A stretch of DNA of 64,000 nt from Humulus lupulus (lineage: Eukaryota > Streptophyta > Magnoliopsida > Rosales > Cannabaceae): positions 72,699,665 to 72,763,664 of the forward strand of contig NC_084794.1 of assembly GCF_963169125.1 (NCBI RefSeq), read 5' to 3'. Shown here one piece after another: positions 23,166 to 35,573 of this stretch (positions within the stretch are counted from its first letter, which is position 1; every line of letters begins with the position of its first letter). The notes below the pieces were generated by a model. It worked only from the letters and a program-made list of their open reading frames with translations, did no database searches and had not been told where the DNA came from. Position numbers and translations under genes: made by a program.

Positions 23166-24083
23166 TTAATTGTTCTTTCGATGTTGAAGCCTCGGCCAGC
23201 AGAAAAAGACTATTACTTGTCTTTGACTGAGGGAGATCTTCCCCTTTATCCTGGGCTTGGCCAGGATCCCTCGGAGACTGATGAGGAGGAGGATGCGACT
23301 TTTGAGAAAATGGCAGAGAAAGTTTCTCAGGCTGCCGAGGCAGCCAAGATATTTGTTGATGCTGCCCCGGGGGAGGAGGTTGCAGGTCCCACCCCTCCTA
23401 TTTCCCCAGCCTCAGCCCCAGCCTCAACCTATGCCCCAAAATCAGCCCCAGCTTCAGCGTCAGCCCCAACACCAACCCCAACACCAGCCTCAGCCTCAGC
23501 CTCAGCCTCAGCCTCAGCCTCAGCCCCTGAGCTCGCCGACTTGATTGAGCGGTTGGACAGAGTCGAGGGTCGACAGGAGACCCTCCTGAAGAACCAGTCA
23601 GTGATCTTGGACGTACTCAGTTAGATCCTGACATTTGTTAAGGAGAAACCGAGGGACTCCAATGAAGATTCAGACTCAGAGTCATTGGATATTCCGCTAG
23701 ACTATGTTGATGATCCAACGACGCCTCCTACCATCATTGTGACACCTGATGCTGAGACTCCAGGAGTTGTTATTGTCAACCCTGAGGATGTTGCTGGGGT
23801 TCAGTTTCAGAGGGCTAGACGCCAAAGACGCAAGCCAGATTGGTTTGAGGACTATACGGATCCCACGAGGAAAAGACCTCGCACTGATGCAGCTGCACCA
23901 GCAGAGGAGGCTACACATGTGCTGGACCCTCTCAAGAAGCCAGATCCCAAACAGTATAGGACAATGTACAAGTGGCTACTTGGAGACATGCCCAACAAGA
24001 CCCCGCGGGATGTAAAGACTGGGAGTCACGGTCCAGCGTGGTTTCTGACATTGAAGACACCCCATTCGTGGCTCAATGATGGG
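23166..24083 (+). pseudogene. MULE-1 Ulp1-like gene, linker exon
   Basis: Follows acceptor TTTGCAG at 23165 in phase (LIVLSMLKPRPAEKDYY). It contains a Pro/Ala/Ser-rich low-complexity stretch encoded by a GCCTCA hexanucleotide repeat (about 23460-23525), a short coiled-coil (LIERLDRVEGRQETLLKNQS), an acidic segment, and a basic segment with a possible nuclear signal (RARRQRRKPDWFEDY, RKRPR). An in-frame TAG at 23622-23624 interrupts it. It ends HSWLND-G before donor GTAAGCC at 24084. Ulp1-type MULE proteins usually have such a disordered linker between DUF1985 and the protease. Confidence 0.8.
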
Positions 24084-24138
24084 GTAAGCCATTTATACCT
24101 AATTATGGACTGTTTTCAATTTTACATGTTTTGTTTTT

Positions 24139-24846
24139 ACTGACTCGATGTGAGCTCGATGGAGCTCGATAGGTAGTTCGATAGGGATGTTAAAATAGGT
24201 TGTTTTTTTTACTGTTTTAGACTGGCTCGATGTGAGATCGATATGAGTTCGATAGTAGTTCGATATGGATGTTAAAATAGGTTTTTTTACTGTTTTAGAT
24301 TGGCTCGATGTGAGCTCGATATGAGTTCGATAGTAGTTCGATAGGGATGTTAAAATAGGTTGTTTTTTTTTAACTGTTTTAGACTGGCTCGATGTGAGCT
24401 CGATATGAGTTCGATAGTAGTTTGATAGGGATGTTAAAATAGGGTTGTTCTTTACTGTTTCAGACTGGCTCGATGTGAGTTCGATAGGAGTTCGATAGTA
24501 GTTCGATAGTGAAATTTCCCTTAAAAATAGGGTTTTTCTTTACTATTTCAAAGTGGCTCGATGTGGGCTCGATGGAGCTCGATAGGGAGTTTGATAGGGA
24601 TGCTAAAATATGTTGTTCTTTACTGTTTCAGAGTGGCTCGATGTGAGCTCGATGGAGCTCGATAGGTGGTTCGATAGGGATGTTAAAATAGGTTGTTCTT
24701 TACTGTTTTAGACTGGCTCGATGTGAGCTCGATAGGAGTTCGATAGTAGTTCGATAGGGATGTTAAAATAGGGTTGTTCTTTACTGTTTCAGAGTGGCTC
24801 GATGTGAGATCGATATGAGTTCGATGTGTGCTCGATGGAGCTTGAC
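24139..24846 (+). repeat. 81-bp minisatellite built from CTCGATAG words, Ulp1-like intron
   Basis: Nine units start GACTGGCTCGATGTGAG or close variants, with starts near 24139, 24221, 24299, 24383, 24463, 24552, 24632, 24712 and 24793. Each unit carries three to four CTCGAT or TTCGATAG words and an AT/T-rich spacer (GGATGTTAAAATAGG). It lies in the intron 24084-24900. The unit near 24463 is about 9 bp longer because of an insert resembling the MULE terminus. Confidence 0.9.
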
Positions 24847-24900
24847 AGCAGCAATTTATGATGGTCTTTGCTAATTTTTTTATCGTACTCTCTTTTGCAG

Positions 24901-25637
24901 CATATTGATGCGGCAGAACACATGCTTCGTATGCGTCGCAAGTATTTTCCCAATATATATCGACATAATGCAGTTGTGATGAACAGTTATTTCTCACAAG
25001 TGATACCTGTCCGATATGATCAGTACAACAAAACAGCCGACAAAACAAAGTATTATTGGGATGCTGACATTATGTCCATGTTGACCGGCATCGAGCAGCA
25101 GTTTCTGGCATCTTGGGGAGGAGTTGAGGATGTATATTGGTGCCAGAACTATGGACAACAACATTGGTTTGCTATTGAGGCTTCCATTTCTAGTTGGACT
25201 CTGACTGTTTACGATTTGGACAACTCGGTGATTAGTGACGCAAAGCTTGAGGATATTATGAGTCCATGGTGCTTTATGCTTCCTTCTCTGTTAATGCAGA
25301 GTAAACTGTTTACTGATAGCTTGATGTTGAAGATTCCATCAGCAGGAAATAGGCTACATCAGTTCACATTGCGTCGCAAACAGAAACACGAGCTCCCTCA
25401 GTCAAAGAGAAGGTAACAAACATCATCTTCATACTAATTTTGTTTCTAACTAAATTTATAGTAATGTGCACTTAATATTTACTTTTTTTTTACAGCGGGG
25501 ATTATGGTGTGTATGCTATCAAGTATATTGAGCATCTAATGGTCGGTCTTCCATTGGAAACTATCTGCGATGAAAATATGGAGGTGTTCAGGAACAAGTG
25601 GACCACAGACTTGTGGTATCAAAATTTGTTACCTTGA
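24901..25637 (+). pseudogene. MULE-1 Ulp1-like gene, protease domain (catalytic Cys replaced)
   Basis: Two exons (24901-25412 and 25496-25637, joined in frame through AG|C) encode the C48-type (Ulp1) cysteine-protease core. I see the catalytic His in QQHWFAIEA, the Asp region in LTVYDLDNS and the end (AIKYIEHLMVGLPLE, RNKWTTDLWYQNLLP, TGA). Where MULE-2 has GDCGMF, this copy reads GDYGVY: the Cys codon is TAT at 25503-25505. Ulp1 enzymes cut SUMO from its precursors and conjugates, but this copy should have no protease activity. No stop lies within these two exons. Confidence 0.85.
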
Positions 25638-25961
25638 TGATTGTATATATACAGGGTCTTTACATGTACAGTTTGTTGTTCACATTTTTTTATAACTTTC
25701 ATGGGCTGTTATCGAGCTAATATCAAGCTATATCGAACTGTTATTGAATTATCAAAATTTGTTACCTTCATGATAATCTTGTATACGGGGTCTTTACATC
25801 TCCAGTTTCTAACTGTTATCATTTTTTTATAACTTTCATGGGCTGTTATCGAGCTAATATCAAGCAATATCATTTTCATATCGAACCATTAACATAACTT
25901 TTAAGAAAAATCAAATGAAAAGAGTTTATTAATACAACAAGTTCAAATGGGAAAAAAGAGT
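25638..25961. other. spacer between the two convergent MULE-1 genes
   Basis: 3' flank of both genes. It contains a duplicated phrase (GGGCTGTTATCGAGCTAATATC near 25704 and 25840) and a few TATCGAGCT words in antisense orientation to the Ulp1-like gene. No coding region. Confidence 0.5.
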
Positions 25962-28324
25962 TTAAAGCCTAGCTTTGCATGTAGCCCTGTTGTGGCCAAG
26001 ACCACCACACATGCTACACTTGCGCTCTTTGCGAATGATTTCTCCATTCGATGGAGTGCGGTTTGTCTTCCTTCTTCCCACCTTATTCTTCTTCGGTCGA
26101 CCAACTAGTTGTTTTTCAATGGGAACCCCAACTTGCATTTTCTCTATGTTCTCGGGAAGTTCCCAATCATCCTCGTTGCCAGTTGGGTAAATTGTTTCTT
26201 TGTAAGACTCCCTCCACATCTTAGTAGTGTAATATGGTGAACACAGTGAGTAAATGTTGACATTGTGCAACATGGTCGCAGCCACACCATGAACACAAGG
26301 GTAACCCATTATTTGAAACTGACCACAAGAGCATGATTTGGTCATCAAATTCACCTCACCATCACTTCTGGGTCTACCACATGAAATTCAAACTATCCAA
26401 GAGGATGGACTTTCAAGTACCTTGCATCATTCACAATGCCTGAGACATCTTTCTCATATATTGTTGCTAATTTGGATGTGCACCTTCTCTACCTCCTCAC
26501 GACGCGCGGCAAACCATGACTGAATTGTGAAACGAATGAATTCCACAAAAGTAGTGACTGGGAAGGTTCTTGCGTCTCTGGTTTTGTTGTTGAAACTTTC
26601 AGCATAGTTGCTTGTCATTACATTGTATCGATTCCCAGGAAAGTATGCATGAGTCCACTTATCGAAGCCAATACCCTCGAGATATTGAGCTATGGAAGGA
26701 TCCATTTGCTTTATATTGTTGAAGAACCTGTGAAATTTTGACTTCCGAAATGCATATGCCGCATTCCACATCTCCTTGTGACAGTGATCGGTCTTGAACT
26801 AAGCGATTACATTCATACTTATGTGATGGTAGCATGCGTCGTGGTAGGCATCAGGGAAGACCAACTCAAGAGCATGAATAATGCTAGCATGCCTGTCTGA
26901 TACAAAAGACAGATTATCAACAACTCCAATGGCTTCCTTCAATTTCATCATGAAATACTTCCAAGAAGCATGATTCTCACTATCAACAATCGCGAATGCA
27001 ATTGGATAAATGTGGTTATTCGTATCCAATGCGACAGCACACAACATGTGGCCACCGTACCTTGACTTCAAGAAAGTGCCGTCCACACATATAACAGGAC
27101 GACATGATGTAAATCCCCTTCTACAAACTCCGAGTGAGAAGAAACAGTAAAGAAAGCGACCGTCATCTGTGACAAAATCAGTAATTGTACCTGGATTCTT
27201 TTGCTGCAGCATGTACAGGTAAGAAGGTAACTTGGAGTACGATTCTTCAGGTGTCCCCCTGGCATAACCGAGTGCCTTCTCTCTGCATCTCCAAGCCTTC
27301 ATATAACTCATATCGATCCCAAAATTATTCTTCATATCCTCCTTTATGCTGTTTGGTGGATAGCTAATGCCATCAGTAGCATATTTGTTCTTGATAAGGT
27401 GCCCAATGACAGAAGGTGCTGCTTGACGGTGGTCTTTTTGTCGCAATTCTAGTGAGCAAGTATGTACACTATTATAAACAGTGATCTCAAACATCTCTGA
27501 TTGCGCTACTTTTTTCCCTCTTATTCTCCAACCACAATCAGGATCCTTGCAGGTGATATACAACACATCAGTACCAGACTTCTTAACCATAAACTCAAAA
27601 TTATTCTTCATTGCAAAGAGAGCCGCTTTGGTTTTCAATTCCATCTTGTTCTCAAATGTCTTCCCAAGATGTAATTCCCCCAACGCTACACCGGATGAGG
27701 GTGATTCAGAACGACTACAAGCTATGATATCTTCTTTTGTAAACATGGGAGCACTCCATTTTCTATGATCTTCTGTTGAACATATTAAAATGTTCCCTGT
27801 ATAGTTATATGCTGTTCCACCAGGACGACTAGAGCTGGTGCCAGGTGTTCGACGTCCTTGACTAGGTGGGTTCGTCCGTGCAATATGACGTATTGGTTGT
27901 TCTTGTGCTTCTTTTACTTGCAAATGTTCAGCTAATAGATCATCATCCAATGAATTGTCTCCTAAGTCCTCATTGTGTTCAGCTACCGGATCGTCATTCA
28001 CATAGGGGTTGTACTCATACTGGTTATCCCTCAGGTCACCAATAGGAAATCCTAAAGTACTGGCTGCTCCCTCAGGTCCGGGAGTGGAATATGGGTCTGC
28101 AATGACAATCTTTTTAACAGGAGTGACACACAAGGCCAACCTTTCTTTAGATGTTACTCCTAAGAATGCACGGACACCAAGATCACTTTCAACATGAACG
28201 GGTGTAAATGGTTGGTCGCCGCAAGTGTAAGGAACCTCCAATTTCAACTCATACATCTGTTTATCAACTTTAAGTTCCTTGTGCAATATGTCAAGAAGTT
28301 GCAAGTACGTTACAGTATCCTCCA
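25962..28324 (-). pseudogene. MULE-1 MuDR-type transposase, main part
   Basis: Minus-strand coding from the CACTA junction to TAA at 25962. Domains in order: an N-terminal segment (TVTYLQLLDILHKELKVDK), the MuDR DNA-binding domain (PF03108; LHLGKTFENKMELKTKAA, DCGWRI, about 27690-27440), the MULE transposase core (PF10551), a SWIM zinc finger (CSCGQFQIMGYPCVHG) and a CCHC knuckle (CSMCGGLGHNRATC). Catalytic candidates are present: Asp in CVDGTFLK, Asp in SDRHASI and Glu in NYAESFNN. Damage: TAG at 26799-26801, a one-base shift near 26465, TAG at 26393-26395, and the CACTA insertion. The intact ancestor would have cut and moved MULE-1. Confidence 0.9.
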
Positions 28325-28344
28325 CACTACAAGAAAAACTGCAT

Positions 28345-28905
28345 TCCATAGCGTTTTTAAAACGCTGTCTTTAACAAACGATAGTGTTATTACAAACGCT
28401 ATATTATCCCATGTTATTAAAGGTCTGGACCTTTTCATAGCGTTTTTAAATTGTGATGTAAAAATGCTATTGAAAGATATATAATAGCGTTTTAAAAATA
28501 TAATTATATGTCAGTCATAGCGTTTTATGTATGTAGTCATTGATTATGTTAAATTGAAAATACTTACTTTTAATAGCGTTTTTAAAACGTTATGTGAAGA
28601 TATTCAATAGCGTTTTTAAAATGCAATTAATTATAAGTCGTAGCGTTTTGTGTTTGTAGTCGTATTTACTGTGAATCGCGTTTTTAAATTGTTATGTAAA
28701 GATATACAATAGCGTTTTAAGAATGTAATTAGTTATCAGTCGTAGCGTTTTATGTTTGTAATTATCCTTACTTTTAATAGCATTTTTCAAACGTTTTGTA
28801 AAGATATGTAATAGCATTTTGAAAATGTAATTAGTAATCAGACATAGCATTTTTTGTTTGTAATCATCCTTACTTTTAATAGCGTTTTTTAAATTGTTAT
28901 CATTA
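28345..28905. repeat. CACTA subterminal repeats (AATAGCGTTTTTAAA)
   Basis: About 14 copies of a motif around ATAGCGTTTTTAAA, spaced about 30-70 bp apart over 560 bp inside the left end. The right end has one or two copies (near 38523). Such arrays are the binding sites of TNPA-type proteins in En/Spm elements. Confidence 0.85.
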
Positions 28906-29202
28906 ATCATTTTCCTAACATTTATTAATTGTCATATGAACAATTTCATGGCATAACAAAAACTTTTATATTTTTTTATCTTTTAACATATGAATAATTG
29001 CAACAAATGATAAACATATAACACATTAAAAATTATACCTTAACATAAATTCAAATATTCTTAATATGTTCGCTACATAAAGCTAAAATATCAATATCCC
29101 AAAAGTACGAGTATATTGCAAGACAAAGTACATAAGCAAAAGTTTTAAAACAAACTGATTCATAATTTGTTGATCATGGGCGTCCCTCCAAAATATTACA
29201 CT

Positions 29203-32200
29203 TCATTCATTAGTTGTGCACCTGTAAGAGTGAAAAATATATAAAATTAAGAAAACAAATGTAGCCAAAATAGTTGAAAACACATGTTCATTCATTAGTT
29301 AATTTTATGCAAAGATACGTACCAAAGATATCTACCAAGAAACAATTGAATTTCATCCATTATGTTCATTTCCTATATATTTTGATGATATAATTAGTTA
29401 CTACAGCTGATTTGTTGTACTATTTATAAATAATTTTTAAGTTGCATGAAATTTTACCTCATTGTAACTTTATTAGAAGGCCAAGCAACAGTGCAACCAA
29501 CCGCTTCTTCAATTGTACTCATATGTGATGTTGGTCTCCATAAATATGCAGTAGGTTTCTTAGCAACATCAACCCAAACTCTCATTGCATTAGGCCCAAG
29601 ACGAAGATGATGCACCTCACATAAAGGATCACTAGAAGACCATCGACCTTCTGCAACAATTTCTCCACTTCCATTCCAATCAAGTAAATTGCAAGCATTG
29701 TTTTCAGGAGTGAACTTCAGATTATTAACACTCTGTTACATGATAAAACATATATTTATTTATAGATAATATTGATACTTAAAAAATTAAAAGTGAAATG
29801 ATAGGTAGTAATTAAAATTGTAGTTACCATAGGAGAAGGCATGTGTGACTCCGCTTCACTTGGTTGAGTAAACCCCTACAAGTTTGAGAATAATTTAGTC
29901 ATTTATAATTTTCAATGAATAGAGTAAAATAAACAGAAGTCAATTAATTTAATTTACCTGAATGTTTACACTTTTTGCAATAGTATTAATAAGATTCATC
30001 ATCTCAGACATTTTATTCTTCATCTCACATTGACTTGATTCCAATTGTGAAATATGGTCATCTCTTGCTCTTAGAATAGCTAACTTTGTATTAGTTACTC
30101 CCCTCCCATTAGCTAATGATCTACCATTCTTGTCAGGACCAAATATGATAGTGAGAGCATCTTGTACAGTATTCTGTGTTGTGCATGAATCTGGTTTTTC
30201 ATTTGCAAGAACTTGTAGCTTCTCCTATAAATCATTTCAAGTTGACTGTTAAATAAGTCTATGTACATACAAATACATATGTTTCTACAAACAAAGGGTA
30301 AATTACTTACAATAACTTCAGCAGCTTGAGCATTCACAGGTTCACCATTCTTCTTTGTGTGTGTCTTTAAGAAAGCTTGAACTCTTGTTACAGGTTTTGA
30401 ACTTTCCCTACTCTGTTTCCAAGTACATTTTTCAGAAAGAGAACATATATTTTCTTATGTTTAGCTACCAAAAATATTTATTAAATTTTTACCATGTCAT
30501 CCATTGTTCGAGCATATCCTCTCCTGCTGCATGTATGTGGGAGTTGTTTCTTCCTCATCTCTTTAAACTTATTGCTAATCGCCTAAAATAAATAAGAAAT
30601 GAACCAACGATTGAACATATATAATACCAAACACTTCAGCAGTAAAACAAAAAAACTAAACCAGTATTCTAGCAATAAAACAGTAAACACAGTACACATA
30701 ATAGTTTTTCAACAATAAAACAGTAACTATGGCAGCAAAGAAAAGAGTATGTAATAAACACTCCAACAGTAAACACTCCAGTAGTAAAAGAAACATACAG
30801 AACCAGTATTCTAGCAATGAAATAGTAAACACATTACAACTCCTCCTGAACAGGGATGGGATGGTTGGTGGACTGTGAATGGTGATAATAGTGTCTCTTG
30901 AATAGCTTTGTCAAATAAATTTAGAAACACATTTTCAAGAAGAGAATTGGAAAAAAATAAATCATTTAAAGTACAAAAGTTTCATGAAAACAGGGCAGCA
31001 ACTGCTCACATAATTTGAATACAATTAAGCCAATTGTAAATTTGGAATTTGAAATTTGTTTGTGGTTGCAAGAGTTCAAATTTAGAGCATAAAGATATTC
31101 TAAAAACTAACCATAATTGTAGTCTCAATGCAGCTCTTGAGGCCAATAGAGTTTAACTTTCATATGTGCATATCAAGCCAAGACAATCTAATGTTGCTAA
31201 GATTATGCAGAAACTACTAAGGATTTCTACTGCCTTAATTTGATCAGACCTGAAATAGTTTTAATTGACTGATATAGCATAATGCATTGTTCTAGAATAA
31301 GAATATTATATACTCCATAACACCAAGAAAAAAATATCTTACTTATCCAATCTCTTGATAAACATTTTCACCTAACCAGATATTGAACTGGGTTTTGTTT
31401 TCTCTGTGAAAGCCTTAAAAAAAGAACCTTTATCTGGATCATCAGGACTAAGCCATGACAAAAGAAACTACACCCTTGGTTGACTTGCTCTTTTTGCAAC
31501 CCAAACTGCCTTCTTGTCCTTATCATTCTTAAACCAGATTCCTATGTACTCATTGCTTGAATCACCAGAACTGAAGAATTCTAGCTCAAACACCCCATTA
31601 GAAGAAACCAAGGTTTCATAATTATACAAAGTCTCTCCATTCAGTTTAAGGGTATTTTGTCTGTTATACTTTTACATCAAATTCATTCCTAACAATATTT
31701 TCATCGAGTGTAACAAGTTCAAAAATAAAAAAAATTAGCATAACAGCCTCTTAAACTATTTGATTTAGTAAATTAGTTCCTAAATTATAAAATATAACAA
31801 TTAAGTTCCTGAATATGATTATTTTTACTGATTGATTGTATTGCATTACCAAATTGATAAATATGATTGAGCAAAAATACAAAATACATCAAACTATGAC
31901 ATCTTAAACTATAAACCCAAGATCTCTATATTGACCCTTTAGCAATGTCATGCAATCTTTTCCATCAATAATGCGTACAGCTAGTAGTCTCTACATGTAC
32001 AGCTAACAGGCAAACTCTCTACCATAATATAGGCCAGTCGTTTTCCTACTTCTAAAGGCAAAAAATGAGTTAACCAACGAAAAATTATATTTATGCCCTC
32101 AAGTAATGCATAACCTGACTTGACTGACCTCATTATATTTATTATACCAACAAAATCCTGCCCCCTTCCCAAACACTCCATTCAGTCTCCTTAAGGGTTG

Positions 32201-33128
32201 AAATAGAATATGTCTTCTTATTGTTTATTCTATTTATGCACTCAAAATTTTCTATATATATTAAATAGAATATATATATTCAGTTCAAGTTTTAAATGAC
32301 AGTGTAACTATTGCTCAAATATATACATTTATATATATATATATATACTCAATTCAATTTTTAAATACAAGGGAAAGCATAACTTAATGTGTACTATAAA
32401 CAACCTTAGCAGCAAGTGCAAAAGAGTAATGAACTTCTTTTGCTAAATACAACTTTAATGAAAATTAAACCTGCTACTGTCTATAGTGAACACCATGATT
32501 ATAGATACCAAAAGCATTAAAACTATAATTCATCAATATCAGAGATGTAACAGCTAAGTAAGCAATGAGTGTTTTTTTTTTTCTCAATCTTTCTCCTGAT
32601 AATAAACCAAACTGAAATAAGTATGGTACCCAATTTATTTGTAATAAGCAGAATCTATATAATACATATATCAAAATTTTGGTTACCTGAAATTGTTTAC
32701 TGGTTTTTTCACGCACAAATACTCTCCATTCAGTTTCTGATTTGATATTATCAGGCTTTAATTTTAGTCGTTCTTGTTCATTTGGTAGCTCGTTCAGCTT
32801 AGTAACTAGCCTGGACTTGGAAGATCTCCACAGGTCTCCCATTACTTTCATACACCAGTCTCGTTCCCAATCTTTGTCCACCTTATGATGATTTAAGTTT
32901 CGACACTTCTTACAAGGACAGATAATTTTATTTGGAAAACCATAATTTCTTTCTACCATTTTCACAAAGTCCCATGCCGCATCCGTGTACTCTTTTGTAG
33001 CTCTACATATTTAAAAAAAAAAAAGAGATTAACCTTAATATATTTTCTTAGGCCTTCAATATTACTTGAAATTTAAAGTTATTTTTGAAATAATACCTGT
33101 TTAGTTTCACCCAATTTTTGTTCAACAT
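29203..33128 (-). CDS. TNP1/En-Spm-like transposon protein, eight-exon gene, apparently intact
   Basis: Eight exons join in frame on the minus strand with GT-AG borders: 33128-33097, 33002-32687, 30582-30493, 30412-30311, 30224-29958, 29875-29828, 29732-29458 and 29221-29203. By my count this gives about 382 residues with no stop. The N-terminus (KNWVKLNR, TKEYTDAAWDF, IICPCKKCRN) is a transposase-associated domain (PF13963). Then come a plant Ptta/En-Spm segment (LWRSSKSRLVTKLNELPNE, KFKEMRKKQLPHTCSRRGY), a coiled-coil (AILRARDDHISQLESSQ) and the TNP1/En-Spm C-terminal domain (GSGEIVAEGRWSSSDP, VWVDVAKKPTAYLWRPTS). TNPA relatives bind subterminal repeats. The catalytic partner is not encoded here. 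Confidence 0.8.
31383..31665 (-). pseudogene. captured fragment of an S-locus-type (G-type lectin) receptor kinase
   Basis: The minus strand reads NGETLYNYETLVSSNGVFEL, FFSSGDSSNEYIGIWFKND and KKAVWVAKRASQPRV, the bulb-lectin domain (PF01453) of G-type lectin receptor kinases. After a TAG a second frame continues with LLSWLSPDDPDKGSFF, matching a later piece of the same family. No kinase domain is present. It lies in an intron of the TNP1-like gene, in the same orientation. This is a host gene fragment taken up by the CACTA, not a functional receptor. Confidence 0.8.
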
Positions 33129-35573
33129 TTTCTTCACTTAGCTGCTATCTAAGCTAGCTATATAAGTCCTAGTCTTCTTCATAATCAAAAAAAAAAAAAA
33201 AATCAGATCAAGAGAAAAAAGGACAAAGATATTTAGTTGTTTATAAATTTATTTGCCTTATAGGATTCATACTTTATCAATTGTTCAATAAAGAATATGA
33301 GATCAAGTTCGAAACTGGAGTAGAGACAAAGATCACAGTGATCTTTGTTCTTCAACCAATATAATTCTTGTGTTGGTTTCATTATTTCTTTTCTTCTTCT
33401 CTATTTAGTTTTCTGGGCTATATTCATTTTGGTTCACTTCTGTTTTTACTAACATTACATTCTGCACTCTACACATTTATTTAAATGTGCCATTGAATAT
33501 GTTGTTCTAGTTTTGAGAAAGAGTTTCCTTTTAACTACTGACTTCGTTATTTGATCATGAGTATAACATTTAGAACAAGAGATAATACCAATACAAACAA
33601 TAAATTTAGTTCAAGTTTGATTTAAACAGAATAACAAACAAATAAGATCATTCAATCTCTATAAGCATATAAGCCCATTAAGGATTAAACCTGATGCTCT
33701 ACAGAAATGTCTTCTCTCTCTCTCTTTAACCTAAGGTAGAAATGTCTTCTCTCTTTATCCGAAGGAAAAGTACCTGCAACAATGCACAATATGTTTCAAT
33801 AGGATTAAAAAAAATATGAGGAACAAGTTTGAGAGAATACAATAATGAGCAAAGGAGAGAGTTATTGTGCAAACATTAAAACAATTAATAGACAAACGAA
33901 ACCAAATATCTTTAATGGAAATGAAAATTAGTTTCACTTTCTTATATTTAATATAACTTGTAAATACTATAGATAAGAAAATGAAATTCAACACAAATCA
34001 ACCAAAGACAACAAGTAGCTAACATTCTTTCAATACATATAAATACATAGATATAATAAACCCAACAACTATTTTTTTAGGAAGACTAGTAGATGTTAGA
34101 ATTGTAGAACACTCAACAAAAATGCATAAACATTAATATCCTAATATTTAAGCTACAATTAGAACAAGTTTTTTCTTTCTTTCTTTCTCTACAAAAAGAA
34201 GAAATTAATTAAAATATCTAAAGAATATTCTATTGATTGTTTTTGCATATACAACAGTGACCAAAAAAAATTGTAATAGTATTGGGAGGGAGGGAATGAG
34301 CTTGTGAATATTCTTGTTCTTGATGTTGATGTAGTTTGAGTGACATGAAAACATGCATGCACAGACACATTTTGTACATTGATATCAAGGGAAACTATCC
34401 ATAAACATAACACTTACTTTTTGGCAAGTCCACCCGTTGTTTATGTTCGTGGAGTGAATCCTGAATAACTGAAATCGAATAAACAAATAAGCATCGAGCC
34501 TGTGCATCAATATTCAGGATTAGTCCAGCAGAATAAATGATCATTTAAGCTTGTTAAGGCATAAAGGACAGTTACGAACTAGTATGAACAAAAAACGCCA
34601 AGTACAGAAACACTATACCAACTTCAACACCAGCAAAAACACTCTCCAGAAATTCAGAACCCGTGTAAATTGCTTTTATTGTACTCTTGTGGTCCTGAAA
34701 TGATTGAAACATAACTCATATAAACTGCTTTTATCATTAGGCAAAACTGATAAGATCTTCCTGCTTCAAACAATTGCTAACCCAGTAATTCAGAGAAAAA
34801 AACAGCAATAAAATCCAGACCAATCAACCCAGGATTCAATTCCAGCCAGAAAACAGTAAAGAGAGAGAGAAACAATTTAGTGCCCATCAAGTGTTCTTGT
34901 ATCAAAGTTGGTAGATAACTTTAAGATGGAAGTACAACTTTAAGTTTTCTGAATCCAATCATAGTTTTGATTTGTTTTCTTTAATTAGTACCATATAATT
35001 CACTCCAAGTAGAATGAAATAGCTCACTTTACCTTTATATTTGGATATTAAATAGAACTCATCATAGAGTATATGACAAAAATAGAGCAAACTCATATAA
35101 GAAAGTAGATAATATGCCAATATTGTTTTAGTTAGTTTACATACAAAGTATTGGCTTATAAATGTATAAATCAAAATCAAAAGAACAAAAAACAAGTAAA
35201 ATATTTTTCAACAGCCCATAAATTTTCTATTTGATAAAAAATAATTGAGAACAAATAAATAATCCCATCATTTCATCACGAGAGAAACCTCTAAGAAACC
35301 AACTCCACCAAAAATTGACTTAATTTCATTTCTCCTACGAGAATCTCAGCTCAGTACATTATTAAAATTTCTTGAAAACCCAAATGCTGATATACATAAA
35401 TTAGATTAATCAAAACATAGATATGGAAATTAAAGAGTAACATTAGATACCTGATAGAGATGAAATGCGGAGAACCAATGAAGAGAATTTAGGGGGTGAA
35501 GTTTTCTTTCTTTCTTTCCTTTCCGTTTTTCCTTTCCTTTTTTCCTAAGAATTCAGGGGAAAAAAAAGAGAGT
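33129..35573. other. CACTA interior, AT-rich, no gene recognised
   Basis: Upstream region of the TNP1-like gene. Only short random frames, CT- and GA-rich patches (33710-33735, 34165-34190) and AT-rich DNA. It may contain the promoter or leader of the TNP1-like gene or further degraded captured sequence. Confidence 0.4.

Noticed and set aside
28325..28349. Met start at 28349 of the minus-strand transposase frame
   Set aside because: These first residues are translated from the CACTA end. The real upstream coding is at 38589 and beyond.
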